A DNA stretch of 64,000 nucleotides from an uncultured Algibacter sp. (GTDB lineage Bacteria; Bacteroidota; Bacteroidia; Flavobacteriales; Flavobacteriaceae): the NCBI GenBank assembly GCA_947502405.1, contig CANMZT010000002.1, positions 248,001-312,000 of the forward strand. The letters run 5' to 3'. Position 1 is the first letter of the stretch; each line of letters opens with the position of its first letter. This document shows positions 1-8,561 of the stretch, piece by piece. The notes below the pieces were generated by a model. The model made no database searches and had not been told where the DNA came from. It saw only the letters and a program-made list of their open reading frames with translations. A program made the position numbers and the translations under genes.

Positions 1-785
1 TCAATTTCATTAGGGCATAATTCAACAATATCAAACCCAACTACATTTTTTTCGGCAAAAACCTGTTTTAAAAACTCTAAAGTTTCATACCAAAATAAAC
101 CACCAGGTTCAGGTGTTCCAGTACTTGGTAAAATTGAAGGGTCAAATGCATCTAAATCAAAAGTTATAAATACATTATCTGTCATTTGGTCTATGGCAGA
201 ATCCATCCAAGTATCGTCTATAGCCATTTCGTGAGCGAAATATGTTCTATCCATGTCCATAGCAGATTTTTCTTTTATGTCCATAGAACGAATCCCTACC
301 TGAATTAAGTTAGTAGTTTGACTTGCTTCATAAACAGCGCAAGCATGATTACAAGAGCTGCCCTCGTAACTTTTGCGCAAGTCTGCATGAGCGTCAATAT
401 GTAAAACCGTTAGATCTGAAAACATCTCGCTAAACGCTCTAATAGTACCGATGGAAATAGAATGTTCACCTCCAAAAATGGTTACAAATTTATTCTTCTT
501 TATATACTTTTTAGTTTCTTGGTGTACTGCATCTGCCATTGCTTCAGGTGTTGCATTGACCGTAATAGGTTCTGCCAGATAAATTCCATTCTTATAAACT
601 TCAGAATTGGTCTCAATGTCATAAAGCTCCATATTTTCTGAAGCTTCCAAAAAAGCTTTTGGTCCTTTATCTGCTCCTTTTTGCCATGTACTCGTTCCAT
701 CATAGGGAACTGGGATTAATACAATCTTTACATGCTCTAATTTTGCATATTCTTCTGGTATTCCAGCATATGTTTTTGTTTCCAT
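1..785 (-). CDS. speB: Agmatinase (ureohydrolase family), C-terminus cut by window edge
   Basis: Hydrolyses agmatine to putrescine and urea in the cytoplasm, the second step of the arginine decarboxylase route to polyamines. The 261 visible residues carry the binuclear manganese signature of arginase/agmatinase enzymes: GGEHS at 105-109, DAHAD at 131-135 and FDLDAFDP at 209-216. The family is about 310 residues, so roughly the last 50 lie outside the window. The start is the ATG at 785 (METKTYAGIP), three bases after the stop of the upstream arginine decarboxylase gene, so the two are almost certainly co-transcribed. The pairing with arginine decarboxylase favours agmatinase over arginase or formiminoglutamase. 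Confidence 0.93.
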   Translation of the reverse strand, partial: METKTYAGIPEEYAKLEHVKIVLIPVPYDGTSTWQKGADKGPKAFLEASENMELYDIETNSEVYKNGIYLAEPITVNATPEAMADAVHQETKKYIKKNKFVTIFGGEHSISIGTIRAFSEMFSDLTVLHIDAHADLRKSYEGSSCNHACAVYEASQTTNLIQVGIRSMDIKEKSAMDMDRTYFAHEMAIDDTWMDSAIDQMTDNVFITFDLDAFDPSILPSTGTPEPGGLFWYETLEFLKQVFAEKNVVGFDIVELCPNEI

Positions 786-788
786 TTT

Positions 789-2243
789 TTATTTATTTAC
801 TAATTGTAATTCAGCATTTGTATTTAGAATTGTATTTGTTTCAGGTTTTTTATCATAGCCTAAAATTTCAAGTAAGTCTTCACTTTTTTGTTGTTCTCTA
901 AATAACTGTGTTGAAATATTCCCTCGCTTATCTTTATTAATTAAGATATGCTTGGGAGCAGGAATTAAACAATGTTGTAAACCGCCATAACCTCCAATAG
1001 TTTCTTGATAGGCTCCTATATTAAAAAAACCTATGTATAGTGGTTTATCATTATGATATTTCGGTAAATAAATAGCGTTCATGTGTTGTTCGCTATTGTA
1101 ATAATCGTCACTATCGCAAGTTAAACCTCCAAGAAGAACACGCTCATAAGAATCATTCCAACGGTTTATTGGCAACATAATGAATCGTTTGTTAATCGCC
1201 CAAGTATCAGGAAGTGTAGTGATGAATGAAGAATTTATCATATTCCATTTTTCCCTATCGTTTTGTTGCTTTTGATAAAGTACTTCATAAATTGCTCCAC
1301 CACTTTCACCTACTGTAAAGCTTCCAAATTCTGTAAAAATATTAGGTACATCAACGCCTTCCTCTTCACAAGTAAGCTTAATTTGATTAATGATTTCGTC
1401 TATGATATATTCATAATCAAAATCAAAGGCTAATGAGTTTTTAATTGGAAAACCGCCTCCAATATTCAAACTGTTTAGCGATGGACATATCTTTTTTAAA
1501 CTTGTATATACTTTAAGACATTTTAAAAGTTCGTTCCAATAATAAGCATTATCTCTTATACCAGTATTAATAAAAAAATGAAGCATTTTAAGCTGCACTT
1601 TTGGATTATCTTTAATTTGCTTATTGTAAAAAGGCACAATATTTTTGTAACCAATACCTAAACGAGAGGTATAAAACTCAAATTTGGGTTCTTCTTCGGA
1701 AGCAATTCGAATACCAATATTGTAGTTTCCTTTTATTTCATCAGATAGTAACTCAATCTCTTCGTAATTATCGATAATTGGGATACAGTTTTTATGACCA
1801 TTATTGATTAACCTCGCAATATTTGTAATGTATTGGGCACGTTTAAAGCCGTTACTTATAACAAATGTTTGGTCATTTATTTTACCTTCTACTTTTAAGG
1901 TTTCTACAATATCTATATCAAAGGCTGATGACGTTTCAATATGGATATCGTTTTTTAAAGCCTCATTTAGAACGTGTTTAAAGTGTGAGCTTTTGGTGCA
2001 ATAGCAATAATTATACTTTCCTTTATAGTTGTGTTTCTCTATAGCGTTTTTAAACCACGATTTCGATTTCTGAATATTTTCTGAAATCTTAGGTAAATAT
2101 GTGAATTTTAAGGGCGCCCCATAAGTTTCAACTAATTTGTTTAAGTCTATGTTATGAAAACGTAAATGGTTTTTATCAAGTGTAAATTCTTCCTGAGGAA
2201 AATCAAAAGTTTGATTGATTAAATCAATATATTTTGTGTTCAT
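789..2243 (-). CDS. speA: Biosynthetic-type arginine decarboxylase (short Bacteroidota form)
   Basis: PLP-dependent alanine-racemase-fold decarboxylase that turns arginine into agmatine. The 484-residue protein has an N-terminal PLP barrel, with the probable Schiff-base lysine K84 in YCTKSSHF, the glycine-rich phosphate-binding loop GGGFP at 262-266, and the C-terminal active-site segment TCDSDD at 375-380 with the conserved Cys and Asp. It is shorter than the roughly 630-660 residue proteobacterial SpeA, as usual for flavobacterial enzymes. It lies three bases upstream of the agmatinase gene. Diaminopimelate decarboxylase is the alternative fold relative, but the agmatinase partner argues for arginine as substrate. 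No convincing TAnnTTTG promoter was found in the long upstream gap. Confidence 0.88.
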   Translation of the reverse strand: MNTKYIDLINQTFDFPQEEFTLDKNHLRFHNIDLNKLVETYGAPLKFTYLPKISENIQKSKSWFKNAIEKHNYKGKYNYCYCTKSSHFKHVLNEALKNDIHIETSSAFDIDIVETLKVEGKINDQTFVISNGFKRAQYITNIARLINNGHKNCIPIIDNYEEIELLSDEIKGNYNIGIRIASEEEPKFEFYTSRLGIGYKNIVPFYNKQIKDNPKVQLKMLHFFINTGIRDNAYYWNELLKCLKVYTSLKKICPSLNSLNIGGGFPIKNSLAFDFDYEYIIDEIINQIKLTCEEEGVDVPNIFTEFGSFTVGESGGAIYEVLYQKQQNDREKWNMINSSFITTLPDTWAINKRFIMLPINRWNDSYERVLLGGLTCDSDDYYNSEQHMNAIYLPKYHNDKPLYIGFFNIGAYQETIGGYGGLQHCLIPAPKHILINKDKRGNISTQLFREQQKSEDLLEILGYDKKPETNTILNTNAELQLVNK

Positions 2244-2726
2244 TATAAATGTTTAAAATGATGATTATTAAAATCGATAAATTAGAAACCTATGGTTTCT
2301 ATAACAGAAATAATGATACTATATCAAACTTGAATTTGATTTTGAGTAGTAGGTACAAAACCATATATATGCTGGCTTGCAGCAATCTTATAAGCGGAAG
2401 TTAGCTCTAAAATTCGGTTACTTATCCTATAAGCTGCTTTTGAATATGACTTCCTGATTTTCAAAAGCCCGAACATAAAAACATATTTCAATTTGTTCAG
2501 CTAAAAACTCCTATGATAAAAGTTTTAGTATTACAAATGAAATACAAAAAATTGAATAAAAAAATAAAATAATGATATCTGATAATTTTTCATAATAACT
2601 TTTCATTTTATTTGATTCTAAAAGTTTTCACTAACAAGAGTGGAACATCAGATAACAGATAATCTTCGAAAGGCTAAGTTATAATATGCAAATGACATTG
2701 CGAATCTATGGGGGAAAAGCAAGAGG

Positions 2727-2748
2727 GTAACACGCTTCGCGATGTTAC
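2727..2748. repeat. GC-rich hairpin upstream of the mobilization gene (possible oriT/nick region)
   Basis: GTAACACGC and GCG(A)TGTTAC form a nine-pair stem with one bulged A and a TTC loop. It follows a purine run (GGGGGAAAAGCAAGAGG) and sits about 125 bp before the BfmA/BtgA-like gene. It stands out against the AT-rich surroundings and lacks a following T-run, so it is not a simple terminator. A role as transfer origin or accessory binding site is inference from its position only. Confidence 0.4.
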
Positions 2749-2771
2749 TAATTCATATCTTACTGTATTTC

Positions 2772-2798
2772 AAGTAATTAAAGTATTTTTAATTACTT
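2772..2798. repeat. Perfect 11-bp inverted repeat before bfmA-like gene
   Basis: AAGTAATTAAA (2772-2782) and TTTAATTACTT (2788-2798) are perfect complements around a five-base loop, followed by CTTTTTCAATTTTTTG. It could be a terminator protecting the downstream gene from read-through, or an operator. The pairs are mostly A-T, so terminator strength would be modest. Confidence 0.5.
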
Positions 2799-2874
2799 CT
2801 TTTTCAATTTTTTGTAGTAAATTTAACTTTCACCTTAGTAAAATCAACGTTTCATTGTTACAATCTCATAAATT

Positions 2875-3405
2875 ATGGATGATTTTAATGCCATTCGGTT
2901 AAAGAAGAAAACTATTGATAAATTTAAGAAATATTCTAAAAAAATAAGCCCTAGCTATTCTGAAACTTTAGATTTTATGATTGCTTTCTTTGAAGATAAT
3001 GATCTAACTCCTTATGATGTTTTAAACGAAAATATGACTTCTGTAACCAATAGAATTAATAAACGCATAGATGCCGTAATTGCAATATTTAGAAATGTTG
3101 AACAAACACAACTCAAACCTACAAGGAAACTTTTAGAGTCTTTATTTGCCAATGAAAAAGAAAAGATACCTTTATTAGTAGAGCGTAAACTATTAAAGGT
3201 ATCTGGCAAAAAAATAAAAAGGAAAGAGTTAGATTTTTACAGAGAAAATTATGAAAAATCCAATAAGAAATATCAGGATTTAAAACAGAGCTTTAAAACG
3301 CTTTTGAAACACACCTCTTTTGTAAACAATACTTTTGGTAGTAATTACTATCGTATAAATATAGATCAAAAGGCATTCGAGGAAATTACTTCTAAACTAT
3401 CCTAG
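2875..3405 (+). CDS. BfmA/BtgA family mobilization protein
   Basis: A 176-residue protein resembling the BfmA/BtgA family of accessory mobilization proteins found on Bacteroidota mobilizable elements. The first 45 residues (DDFNAIRLKKKTIDKFKKY, then YSETLDFMI) match the family's ribbon-helix-helix-like DNA-binding start, and the rest is basic and helical with a likely coiled coil around residues 110-140. The start is the ATG at 2875, giving the typical MDDF beginning. No relaxase gene accompanies it here, so the element is either truncated or relies on functions elsewhere. It converges with the integrase gene. Family assignment is from recognised sequence pattern; a role in transfer is inferred. 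Confidence 0.75.
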   Translation: MDDFNAIRLKKKTIDKFKKYSKKISPSYSETLDFMIAFFEDNDLTPYDVLNENMTSVTNRINKRIDAVIAIFRNVEQTQLKPTRKLLESLFANEKEKIPLLVERKLLKVSGKKIKRKELDFYRENYEKSNKKYQDLKQSFKTLLKHTSFVNNTFGSNYYRINIDQKAFEEITSKLS

Positions 3406-3481
3406 TATTTCCTTAAACCATAAAATGTATGTAATAATAGAATAATCAATTCTGATAATAAATTATTATGAATACTACCGC

Positions 3482-3498
3482 GCTCACTTCTGGTGAGC
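3482..3498. repeat. Hairpin GCTCAC-TTCTG-GTGAGC
   Basis: A perfect 6-bp GC-rich stem with a five-base loop, 77 bp after the mobilization gene and without a T-run. It sits next to the inverted copy of the integrase gene end, so it may be part of the recombination or transfer region. Function not established. Confidence 0.4.
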
Positions 3499-3506
3499 TT
3501 GCTGCA

Positions 3507-3598
3507 TTTTTAAAGCTGTAGATTCTCCTCCCTTTAAATCTTTACTAATTTAAAAAAAAGTCACTATTACCCAGCCTCTGAATCCACAGCTTTAAAAA
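3507..3598. repeat. 19-bp inverted repeat, one arm inside the integrase 3' end
   Basis: TTTTTAAAGCTGTAGATTC at 3507-3525 is the reverse complement, with one mismatch, of GAATCCACAGCTTTAAAAA at 3580-3598. The second arm lies in the last codons of the integrase gene. The arms are 54 bp apart. The arrangement could reflect a recombination site or a local inverted duplication; the spacing is long for a terminator. Confidence 0.55.
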
Positions 3599-4850
3599 CG
3601 GTTGACTGGTTTATATGATTCCGTTTTTTTCTTTCAAACCGCTCTAATAGGGTATCGATGTCCTCATTAATCTTTGTGTCCAGTACCCTAGCATAGATTT
3701 GTGTGGTTGATAATTTGGTATGCCCCAATAATTTTGATACGGTTTCCAAAGGAACACCATTAGTAAGCATTATAGTGGTTGCAAACGTATGTCTAGCAAC
3801 GTGAAACGTAACGCTTTTATGAATCCTACAAGCCTTCATTATTTCTTTTAAATAGCTATTGGTTTTTTGATTCGAACAAAGTGGTAATAATTTTGTTTCA
3901 TTTGATAATTCAGAACTGTACTTATACTTCTCTATAATCTCCAATGCCTTTGGGAGTATCGGTATTTTAACTACCTCATTGGTCTTTTCTCTTTTGGTAT
4001 GAATCCAATATTTATTATCCATTCTTTTTACTATTTGATGGATGGCTAGTTCCTTAATGTCAATATAGGACAATCCTGTGTAACATGAAAAGATAAAAAT
4101 ATCCTTTATCTTCTCCAATCGTTGCTGTTTAAAATAAGTGTTTTCAAGGATACCTAATTCCCGTTCTGTTAAATATTGTCTGTCATATTTTTCAAACTTT
4201 AATTGAAACTTTTGAAATGGATTTTTGATAATCCACTCTAATTTAATGGATAAATTTATCATTTTTTTCAAACGCTCTAGGTGCTTCATCACACCATTAT
4301 TGGTAAGCATCAGTTGTTTGTTTGAGTTTTTATAATTTCTTAAATAGTACTCAAAATCTGTAATGAAACGATAGTTCAATTGCTTAAGGTAAATGTCGTC
4401 TGCCTTTATTTTATCTTTTAAGAATTTGTTCAGGTATCTTTCCGTGGTATAATAATTTTTCATCGTACCTGGTTTCAATACAGAATCCATATTGGTATTA
4501 TGATAGGCTATTAACTCTTTTAATGTTTTCTGATGGTCATCTTCGCCTAAGTAACGCGCTTTAATAGATAGGCTTGATACTATTTTAAACTCTTCCAACA
4601 ATTGTTTATGACAATCTAGTAGTTTGCCATATACATAGTCCAAATATCTGTTTAAAATTTGAATTTTTGAAGAGCTTCCTCTTCCCCTATTCTTGAAAGA
4701 ATTCCATTCCTGAACATTTACACACCTTTTTAGGCTGATTTCTGTGCGATTGCCATTAACTGTTATACGTGCGTAAATTGATAACTTACTATGGTTAGTG
4801 CGAGATTTTCTGGTAAAGAAAATGATTGAAAATGTTGAATTTGTCTGCAT
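3567..4850 (-). CDS. Tyrosine recombinase / integrase of the Bacteroidota CTn type
   Basis: Catalyses site-specific integration and excision of a mobile element. In 427 residues there is an arm-type DNA-binding N-terminus (about 1-95), a SAM-like core-binding domain (about 105-210) and a catalytic domain (about 225-400). Visible catalytic residues are a lysine in TKREKTNE (about 286-289), H350-x-x-R353, H377 in LLGH and the nucleophile Y386 in TTQIYARV. The first arginine of the usual R-H-R-Y set is replaced by S261 (TGLSYIDI); IntDOT of CTnDOT also has serine there, so this is a known subgroup and not evidence of decay. It points away from the 3' end of tRNA-Pro, about 215 bp off, the usual layout for a tRNA-targeting element. 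Confidence 0.92.
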   Translation of the reverse strand: MQTNSTFSIIFFTRKSRTNHSKLSIYARITVNGNRTEISLKRCVNVQEWNSFKNRGRGSSSKIQILNRYLDYVYGKLLDCHKQLLEEFKIVSSLSIKARYLGEDDHQKTLKELIAYHNTNMDSVLKPGTMKNYYTTERYLNKFLKDKIKADDIYLKQLNYRFITDFEYYLRNYKNSNKQLMLTNNGVMKHLERLKKMINLSIKLEWIIKNPFQKFQLKFEKYDRQYLTERELGILENTYFKQQRLEKIKDIFIFSCYTGLSYIDIKELAIHQIVKRMDNKYWIHTKREKTNEVVKIPILPKALEIIEKYKYSSELSNETKLLPLCSNQKTNSYLKEIMKACRIHKSVTFHVARHTFATTIMLTNGVPLETVSKLLGHTKLSTTQIYARVLDTKINEDIDTLLERFERKKRNHINQSTVFKAVDSEAG

Positions 4851-5009
4851 TTTTAATGGCTTTAGTTAAACAATGATATTGCAAAGACAAAAGTCAAATT
4901 GCTCTTTAAAGCTCTTTAAAATTACGACAATTCTGTGAAGAAAGGGTACACCTAATTGCACACCTTTTATTTGATATTATATGATATCAAACGACATCAT
5001 ATAAAACAA

Positions 5010-5050
5010 AAAACACTGATAATCATACAATTAACAGTGTTTTAGTTTTT
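5010..5050 (-). terminator. Terminator of tRNA-Pro
   Basis: AAAACACTG (5010-5018) pairs with CAGTGTTTT (5035-5043), a 9-bp stem, with a T-rich tail on the minus strand. It begins about 24 nt after the tRNA 3' end. A/T runs on both sides could let it act in either direction. Confidence 0.7.
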
Positions 5051-5066
5051 CCTATTTCTAGGTTAG

Positions 5067-5141
5067 TCGGGGTGGCAGGATTCGAACCTGCGACCTCCGC
5101 GTCCCAAACGCGGCGCGATAACCGGGCTACGCTACACCCCG
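5067..5141 (-). tRNA. tRNA-Pro (anticodon UGG)
   Basis: Complete cloverleaf on the minus strand. The acceptor arm is CGGGGTG (starting at 5141) with CACCCCG and discriminator A at 5067. The anticodon arm is CCGCG-TTTGGGA-CGCGG, giving anticodon TGG. The T arm contains GGTTCGAATCC. CCA is not encoded. The 3' end faces the integrase gene, so it is the likely integration target of the neighbouring element. Confidence 0.96.
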
Positions 5142-5162
5142 AAATGGTTATTAAAGCGGGTG

Positions 5163-5192
5163 CAAATATACTTTTTTTAAGTAGTTTACAAG
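5163..5192 (-). promoter_or_regulatory. Promoter of tRNA-Pro
   Basis: On the minus strand CTTG (92-89) is followed after 18 bases by TATATTTG (5170-5163). This matches the Bacteroidota primary sigma consensus TTG-N17-23-TAnnTTTG. The -7 box ends about 22 bp before the tRNA 5' end. Confidence 0.7.
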
Positions 5193-5259
5193 CTTTTTTT
5201 TAAGAAAATTTTAATGCTCCAAACTTTTACATTTTTTTGAAAACATCTACTTTCGGCTG

Positions 5260-7395
5260 GTGAAAAAAAAACTATACCTTTCCCTTATATTTATAATAAT
5301 AGCTGTAAAGCTGTACTATTCTCAAAATAAGACAGTAAATACTGAAAATGATAGTATTATTAAGAAACAAAGCATTACAGTATCTAAACAACTCAATGAA
5401 GTTATAATTAATGCTAACCATTTACCAACTCGACTAAAAAATGCAACTTCAAGCACTTCGTTAATTTCAACAAAAGCTATTGAACGTTCTAATAACATCA
5501 ACATTAACGAATCTTTAAATAGAGTTCCAGGAGTTTTTATGCAAACTGGGGCACTCAATACCAATCGTATCACTATTAGAGGTGTTGGTTCTAGAAATTT
5601 ATTTGGTACCTCTAAAATTAGAGCTTACTATAAGGATATCCCCCTGACCAATGGTAGTGGAGAAACAAGTTTAGAGGATTTTGAATTAGGAGCTATCTCA
5701 AGAATAGAAATTACAAAAGGTGCAACATCTAGCGCTTATGGTGCAGGTCTTGGTGGCGTAATTCAATTATTGCCAAAATCGTCCAACTTTGATAGTACAA
5801 CTATTGATAATGAAACTACAATTGGCTCTTTTGGTTTGTTTAAAAATTTATCACAACTTGGTTATGGCAATTCGTCCAATGCTATAAAATTAGTATTTAG
5901 TACTACCCAAAGTGATGGTTTTAGAGATAATAATAACTATAATAGGCAAGCATTCACTTTAAACTCAACACATAAATTGAATGTAAAAAACAAGCTTTCT
6001 ATTCTTGGTACGTTTTCAGATTTAAAAGCATTTATCCCAAGCTCATTAAATGAAACTAGTTTCAGAAACAATCCAGAATCGGCGGCATTTACTTGGAGGG
6101 AGGCAAGAGGGTTTGAAGATACTAAAACAGGCTTATTGGGTATTACTTTACACCATACGTTCAACAAAAACCTTTCCCAAAACACAAGCGTTTTCACGTC
6201 GTTTAGAAATTCTTATGAACCCAGACCTTTTAATATTTTAGATGAATCTGTCTTTGGTTATGGCTTAAGGCACCGCGTTATTGGAAACTTCAACATAAAA
6301 AACAGAAAGTTTAATTGGACATCTGGTATTGAGATTTTTAGAGACAGCTACAAACATCAAACCTTCGAAAATCTTTATCGTGATTTTCCTGAAGCTAATA
6401 GAAGCGTTCAAGGTGATGCACTATCTAACTTTAAAGAAAAAAGACAATACTACAACCTGTTTTTTGAAGGTAGATATGATGTTTCAGTTAAAACCGATAT
6501 TGTTCTAGGACTAAATTACAACAGAACTAACTACAAATTAGAAGACAGGTTTCCTGTTTCAAACGATAATATAGACGAATCTGGAAGTTTTAAATTTGAT
6601 GGTATTTTTTCTCCAAAAATTGGATTATTACATCAGTTACATACCAATGCTAACCTCTATGCAAATATTAGTCATGGATTTTCACCTTTATCTTTAGAGG
6701 AAACATTGTTACCTGACGGACAAATAAACAACAACCTTAACCCAGAAACAGGATGGAATTTTGAAGTTGGCATAAAAGGTTCAGCTTTTAAAAGTAAAAT
6801 GCAATACAACATCTCCGTTTATCGCTTAGCTATAAAAAATTTACTGGTAGCCCGAAGAACTGCTCAAGATGAATTTATTGGCGTTAATGCTGGTAAAACA
6901 AATCATGATGGATTAGAAATGGACTGGACATACAGTATTTTAAATTCTGAAAAATTACAGATTTCCACCTTTGGTAGTTACAGCTTAAACCTGTATAAAT
7001 TTGATAAATTTATTGATGGCAACAGTGATTTTTCGGGTAATGATGTTACTGGAGTGCCATCAAATATTTTGAATTTAGGTATCGATATTCATTCAAGTAC
7101 GGGCCTCTACGGGAACTTGAATTTTCAATATGTTGACGAAATGCCTATTACAGATAGTAATAGCTTGTACAGTGAAATATATAATATTTCAAACTTAAAA
7201 ATTGGATATCAAAAAGCATTAATAGAAAAATTAAGATTAAATGCTTTTTTCGGTATCAACAATATATTTAATGCAACGTATGCGTCACAAATATTAATTA
7301 ACGCTAGTGGTTTTGGCGGAAATGCACCAAGGTATTTTTACCCTGCAAATCCAATAAACTATTACACTGCTTTAGCATTAAATTATGCGTTTTAA
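5260..7395 (+). CDS. TonB-dependent receptor, YncD/PqqU-like; candidate PQQ transporter
   Basis: Outer-membrane TonB-dependent transporter of 711 residues. A signal peptide (about 1-21, ending YYSQ) is followed by a short TonB-box region, a plug domain (about 45-170, with SLNRVPGV, IRGVGSR and the IEITKGATSSAYGAGLGGVI segment) and a 22-strand-type barrel ending in NYAF. There is no CarboxypepD_reg domain, unlike the other receptors in the window. The plug pattern and overall length recall E. coli YncD (PqqU), which imports pyrroloquinoline quinone. It is followed directly by a PQQ-type sugar dehydrogenase and a cytochrome c, so PQQ uptake is a reasonable inference but not proven. The start is GTG at 5260; no in-frame ATG would preserve the signal peptide. 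Confidence 0.85.
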   Translation: MKKKLYLSLIFIIIAVKLYYSQNKTVNTENDSIIKKQSITVSKQLNEVIINANHLPTRLKNATSSTSLISTKAIERSNNININESLNRVPGVFMQTGALNTNRITIRGVGSRNLFGTSKIRAYYKDIPLTNGSGETSLEDFELGAISRIEITKGATSSAYGAGLGGVIQLLPKSSNFDSTTIDNETTIGSFGLFKNLSQLGYGNSSNAIKLVFSTTQSDGFRDNNNYNRQAFTLNSTHKLNVKNKLSILGTFSDLKAFIPSSLNETSFRNNPESAAFTWREARGFEDTKTGLLGITLHHTFNKNLSQNTSVFTSFRNSYEPRPFNILDESVFGYGLRHRVIGNFNIKNRKFNWTSGIEIFRDSYKHQTFENLYRDFPEANRSVQGDALSNFKEKRQYYNLFFEGRYDVSVKTDIVLGLNYNRTNYKLEDRFPVSNDNIDESGSFKFDGIFSPKIGLLHQLHTNANLYANISHGFSPLSLEETLLPDGQINNNLNPETGWNFEVGIKGSAFKSKMQYNISVYRLAIKNLLVARRTAQDEFIGVNAGKTNHDGLEMDWTYSILNSEKLQISTFGSYSLNLYKFDKFIDGNSDFSGNDVTGVPSNILNLGIDIHSSTGLYGNLNFQYVDEMPITDSNSLYSEIYNISNLKIGYQKALIEKLRLNAFFGINNIFNATYASQILINASGFGGNAPRYFYPANPINYYTALALNYAF

Positions 7396-7424
7396 TGTAT
7401 ATTTACCTTAATAAATTCATAAAA

Positions 7425-8552
7425 ATGAAACAGTTAACCTCAATTTTGACAATTACTTTAATGTGTTTGTACTCTTGTGCACAACAAGAACCCTCTGAAG
7501 TTTTAGCCGAAACACCTGCAGAGATTAATTATGTTACTGAAATTGTGGTACCAGAACTCAATATTCCTTGGGGTATGGAATTTCTACCTGATAGCAGTAT
7601 CGTAATTACTGAAAAAACAGGAACACTCATTCATTTTAAAGATGATAAAAAAACTATAATTGAAGGGCTCCCTGAAATTTATGTAAGAGGTCAAGGTGGT
7701 TTAATGGATATAAAACTTCACCCAGATTATAAAAACAATGGTTGGATTTATTTTTCTTATGGATCAGCTAATGGTGATGGTGATGGCGGAAACACAGCTA
7801 TTATTCGTGGAAAGTTGAATGGAAACACGCTTTCTGATATAGAGCACCTATACAAAGGAGTACCTAACACAAAGAAAGGACAACACTGGGGTTCTCGATT
7901 AGAGTTTGACAAAGAGGGCTACTTATATTTTTCTATAGGAGATAGAGGGAATCGAGATGTAAACCCACAAGACATTACTAGAGATGGCGGTAAAATTTAC
8001 AGACTTCATGCTGATGGTTCTATTCCAGAAGACAACCCTTTTGTAACTGAATCAGATGCAAAAAAAGCTATTTTTAGTTACGGCCATCGTAATCCGCAAG
8101 GCATGGTAATGCATCCTGAAACTGGTAAAATTTGGGTAAACGAGCATGGACCAAAAGGTGGAGATGAAATAAATATTGTTGAAAAAGGTAATAACTACGG
8201 CTGGCCTGTAATCTCTTATGGCATTAACTATAGTGGCACATCCTTTACGGAAATTACCGAAAAAGAAGGTATGGAGCAACCCGTTTTTTATTGGGTACCA
8301 TCTATAGCACCAAGTGGAATGGCTATTGTAGATTCTAATAAATATCCAGATTGGCAGGATAGTGTTTTAGTTGGCTCTCTTAAATTTCAATATTTAGAAC
8401 GCTTAGTTATAAATGATAATAAAGTTACGAAACGCGAAAAATTATTTGAAGGCTTAGGCAGGTTTAGAAACATAAAACAAGCACCAGACGGTTATTTATA
8501 TGCTGGAGTTGAAGGCTTAGGTATTGTAAAAATTATTCCAAAAACAAACTAA
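7425..8552 (+). CDS. PQQ-dependent sugar dehydrogenase (soluble glucose/aldose dehydrogenase family), lipoprotein
   Basis: Six-bladed beta-propeller dehydrogenase of the GSDH/sorbosone family (YliI-like), which oxidises aldose sugars with PQQ outside the cytoplasm. The protein is 375 residues from the ATG at 7425, chosen because MKQLTSILTITLMCLYSC is a clean lipoprotein signal with Cys18 as the acylated residue; an in-frame ATG at 7395 would add ten residues before the signal and overlap the previous stop. Family motifs include NIPWGMEFLPD, GGLMDIKLHPDY with the expected catalytic His99, GHRNPQG and NEHGPKGGDEIN. It probably passes electrons to the small cytochrome c encoded 9 bp downstream, and may obtain PQQ through the receptor upstream. 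The actual substrate cannot be told. Confidence 0.9.
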   Translation: MKQLTSILTITLMCLYSCAQQEPSEVLAETPAEINYVTEIVVPELNIPWGMEFLPDSSIVITEKTGTLIHFKDDKKTIIEGLPEIYVRGQGGLMDIKLHPDYKNNGWIYFSYGSANGDGDGGNTAIIRGKLNGNTLSDIEHLYKGVPNTKKGQHWGSRLEFDKEGYLYFSIGDRGNRDVNPQDITRDGGKIYRLHADGSIPEDNPFVTESDAKKAIFSYGHRNPQGMVMHPETGKIWVNEHGPKGGDEINIVEKGNNYGWPVISYGINYSGTSFTEITEKEGMEQPVFYWVPSIAPSGMAIVDSNKYPDWQDSVLVGSLKFQYLERLVINDNKVTKREKLFEGLGRFRNIKQAPDGYLYAGVEGLGIVKIIPKTN

Positions 8553-8561
8553 ACAAACCCC

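Larger units (their letters stand above)
2244..2874. other. 631-bp non-coding gap between polyamine operon and mobilization gene
   Basis: No credible gene. A 64-codon frame at 2708-2902 has no homology I recognise and overlaps the next gene out of frame. The left part should hold the speA promoter, but no clear -7 box is visible. The right part holds two hairpins (2727-2748 and 2772-2798) that probably belong to the integrated element. I looked here for a second copy of the tRNA-Pro 3' end, which would mark the other end of the element, and did not see one. Confidence 0.6.

Noticed and set aside
500-703. Reading frame inside the agmatinase gene
   Set aside because: It lies on the same strand in another frame of a well-supported gene (GGEHS and DAHAD motifs).
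2708-2902. 64-codon frame before the mobilization gene
   Set aside because: Hydrophobic with no recognisable family, overlaps the start of the real gene out of frame and covers the hairpins.
5067-5141. Second copy of the tRNA-Pro 3' end as attachment site
   Set aside because: I searched from 1 to 5000 for TTCGAACCTG and CGGGGTGG-like words and saw none apart from the tRNA itself.
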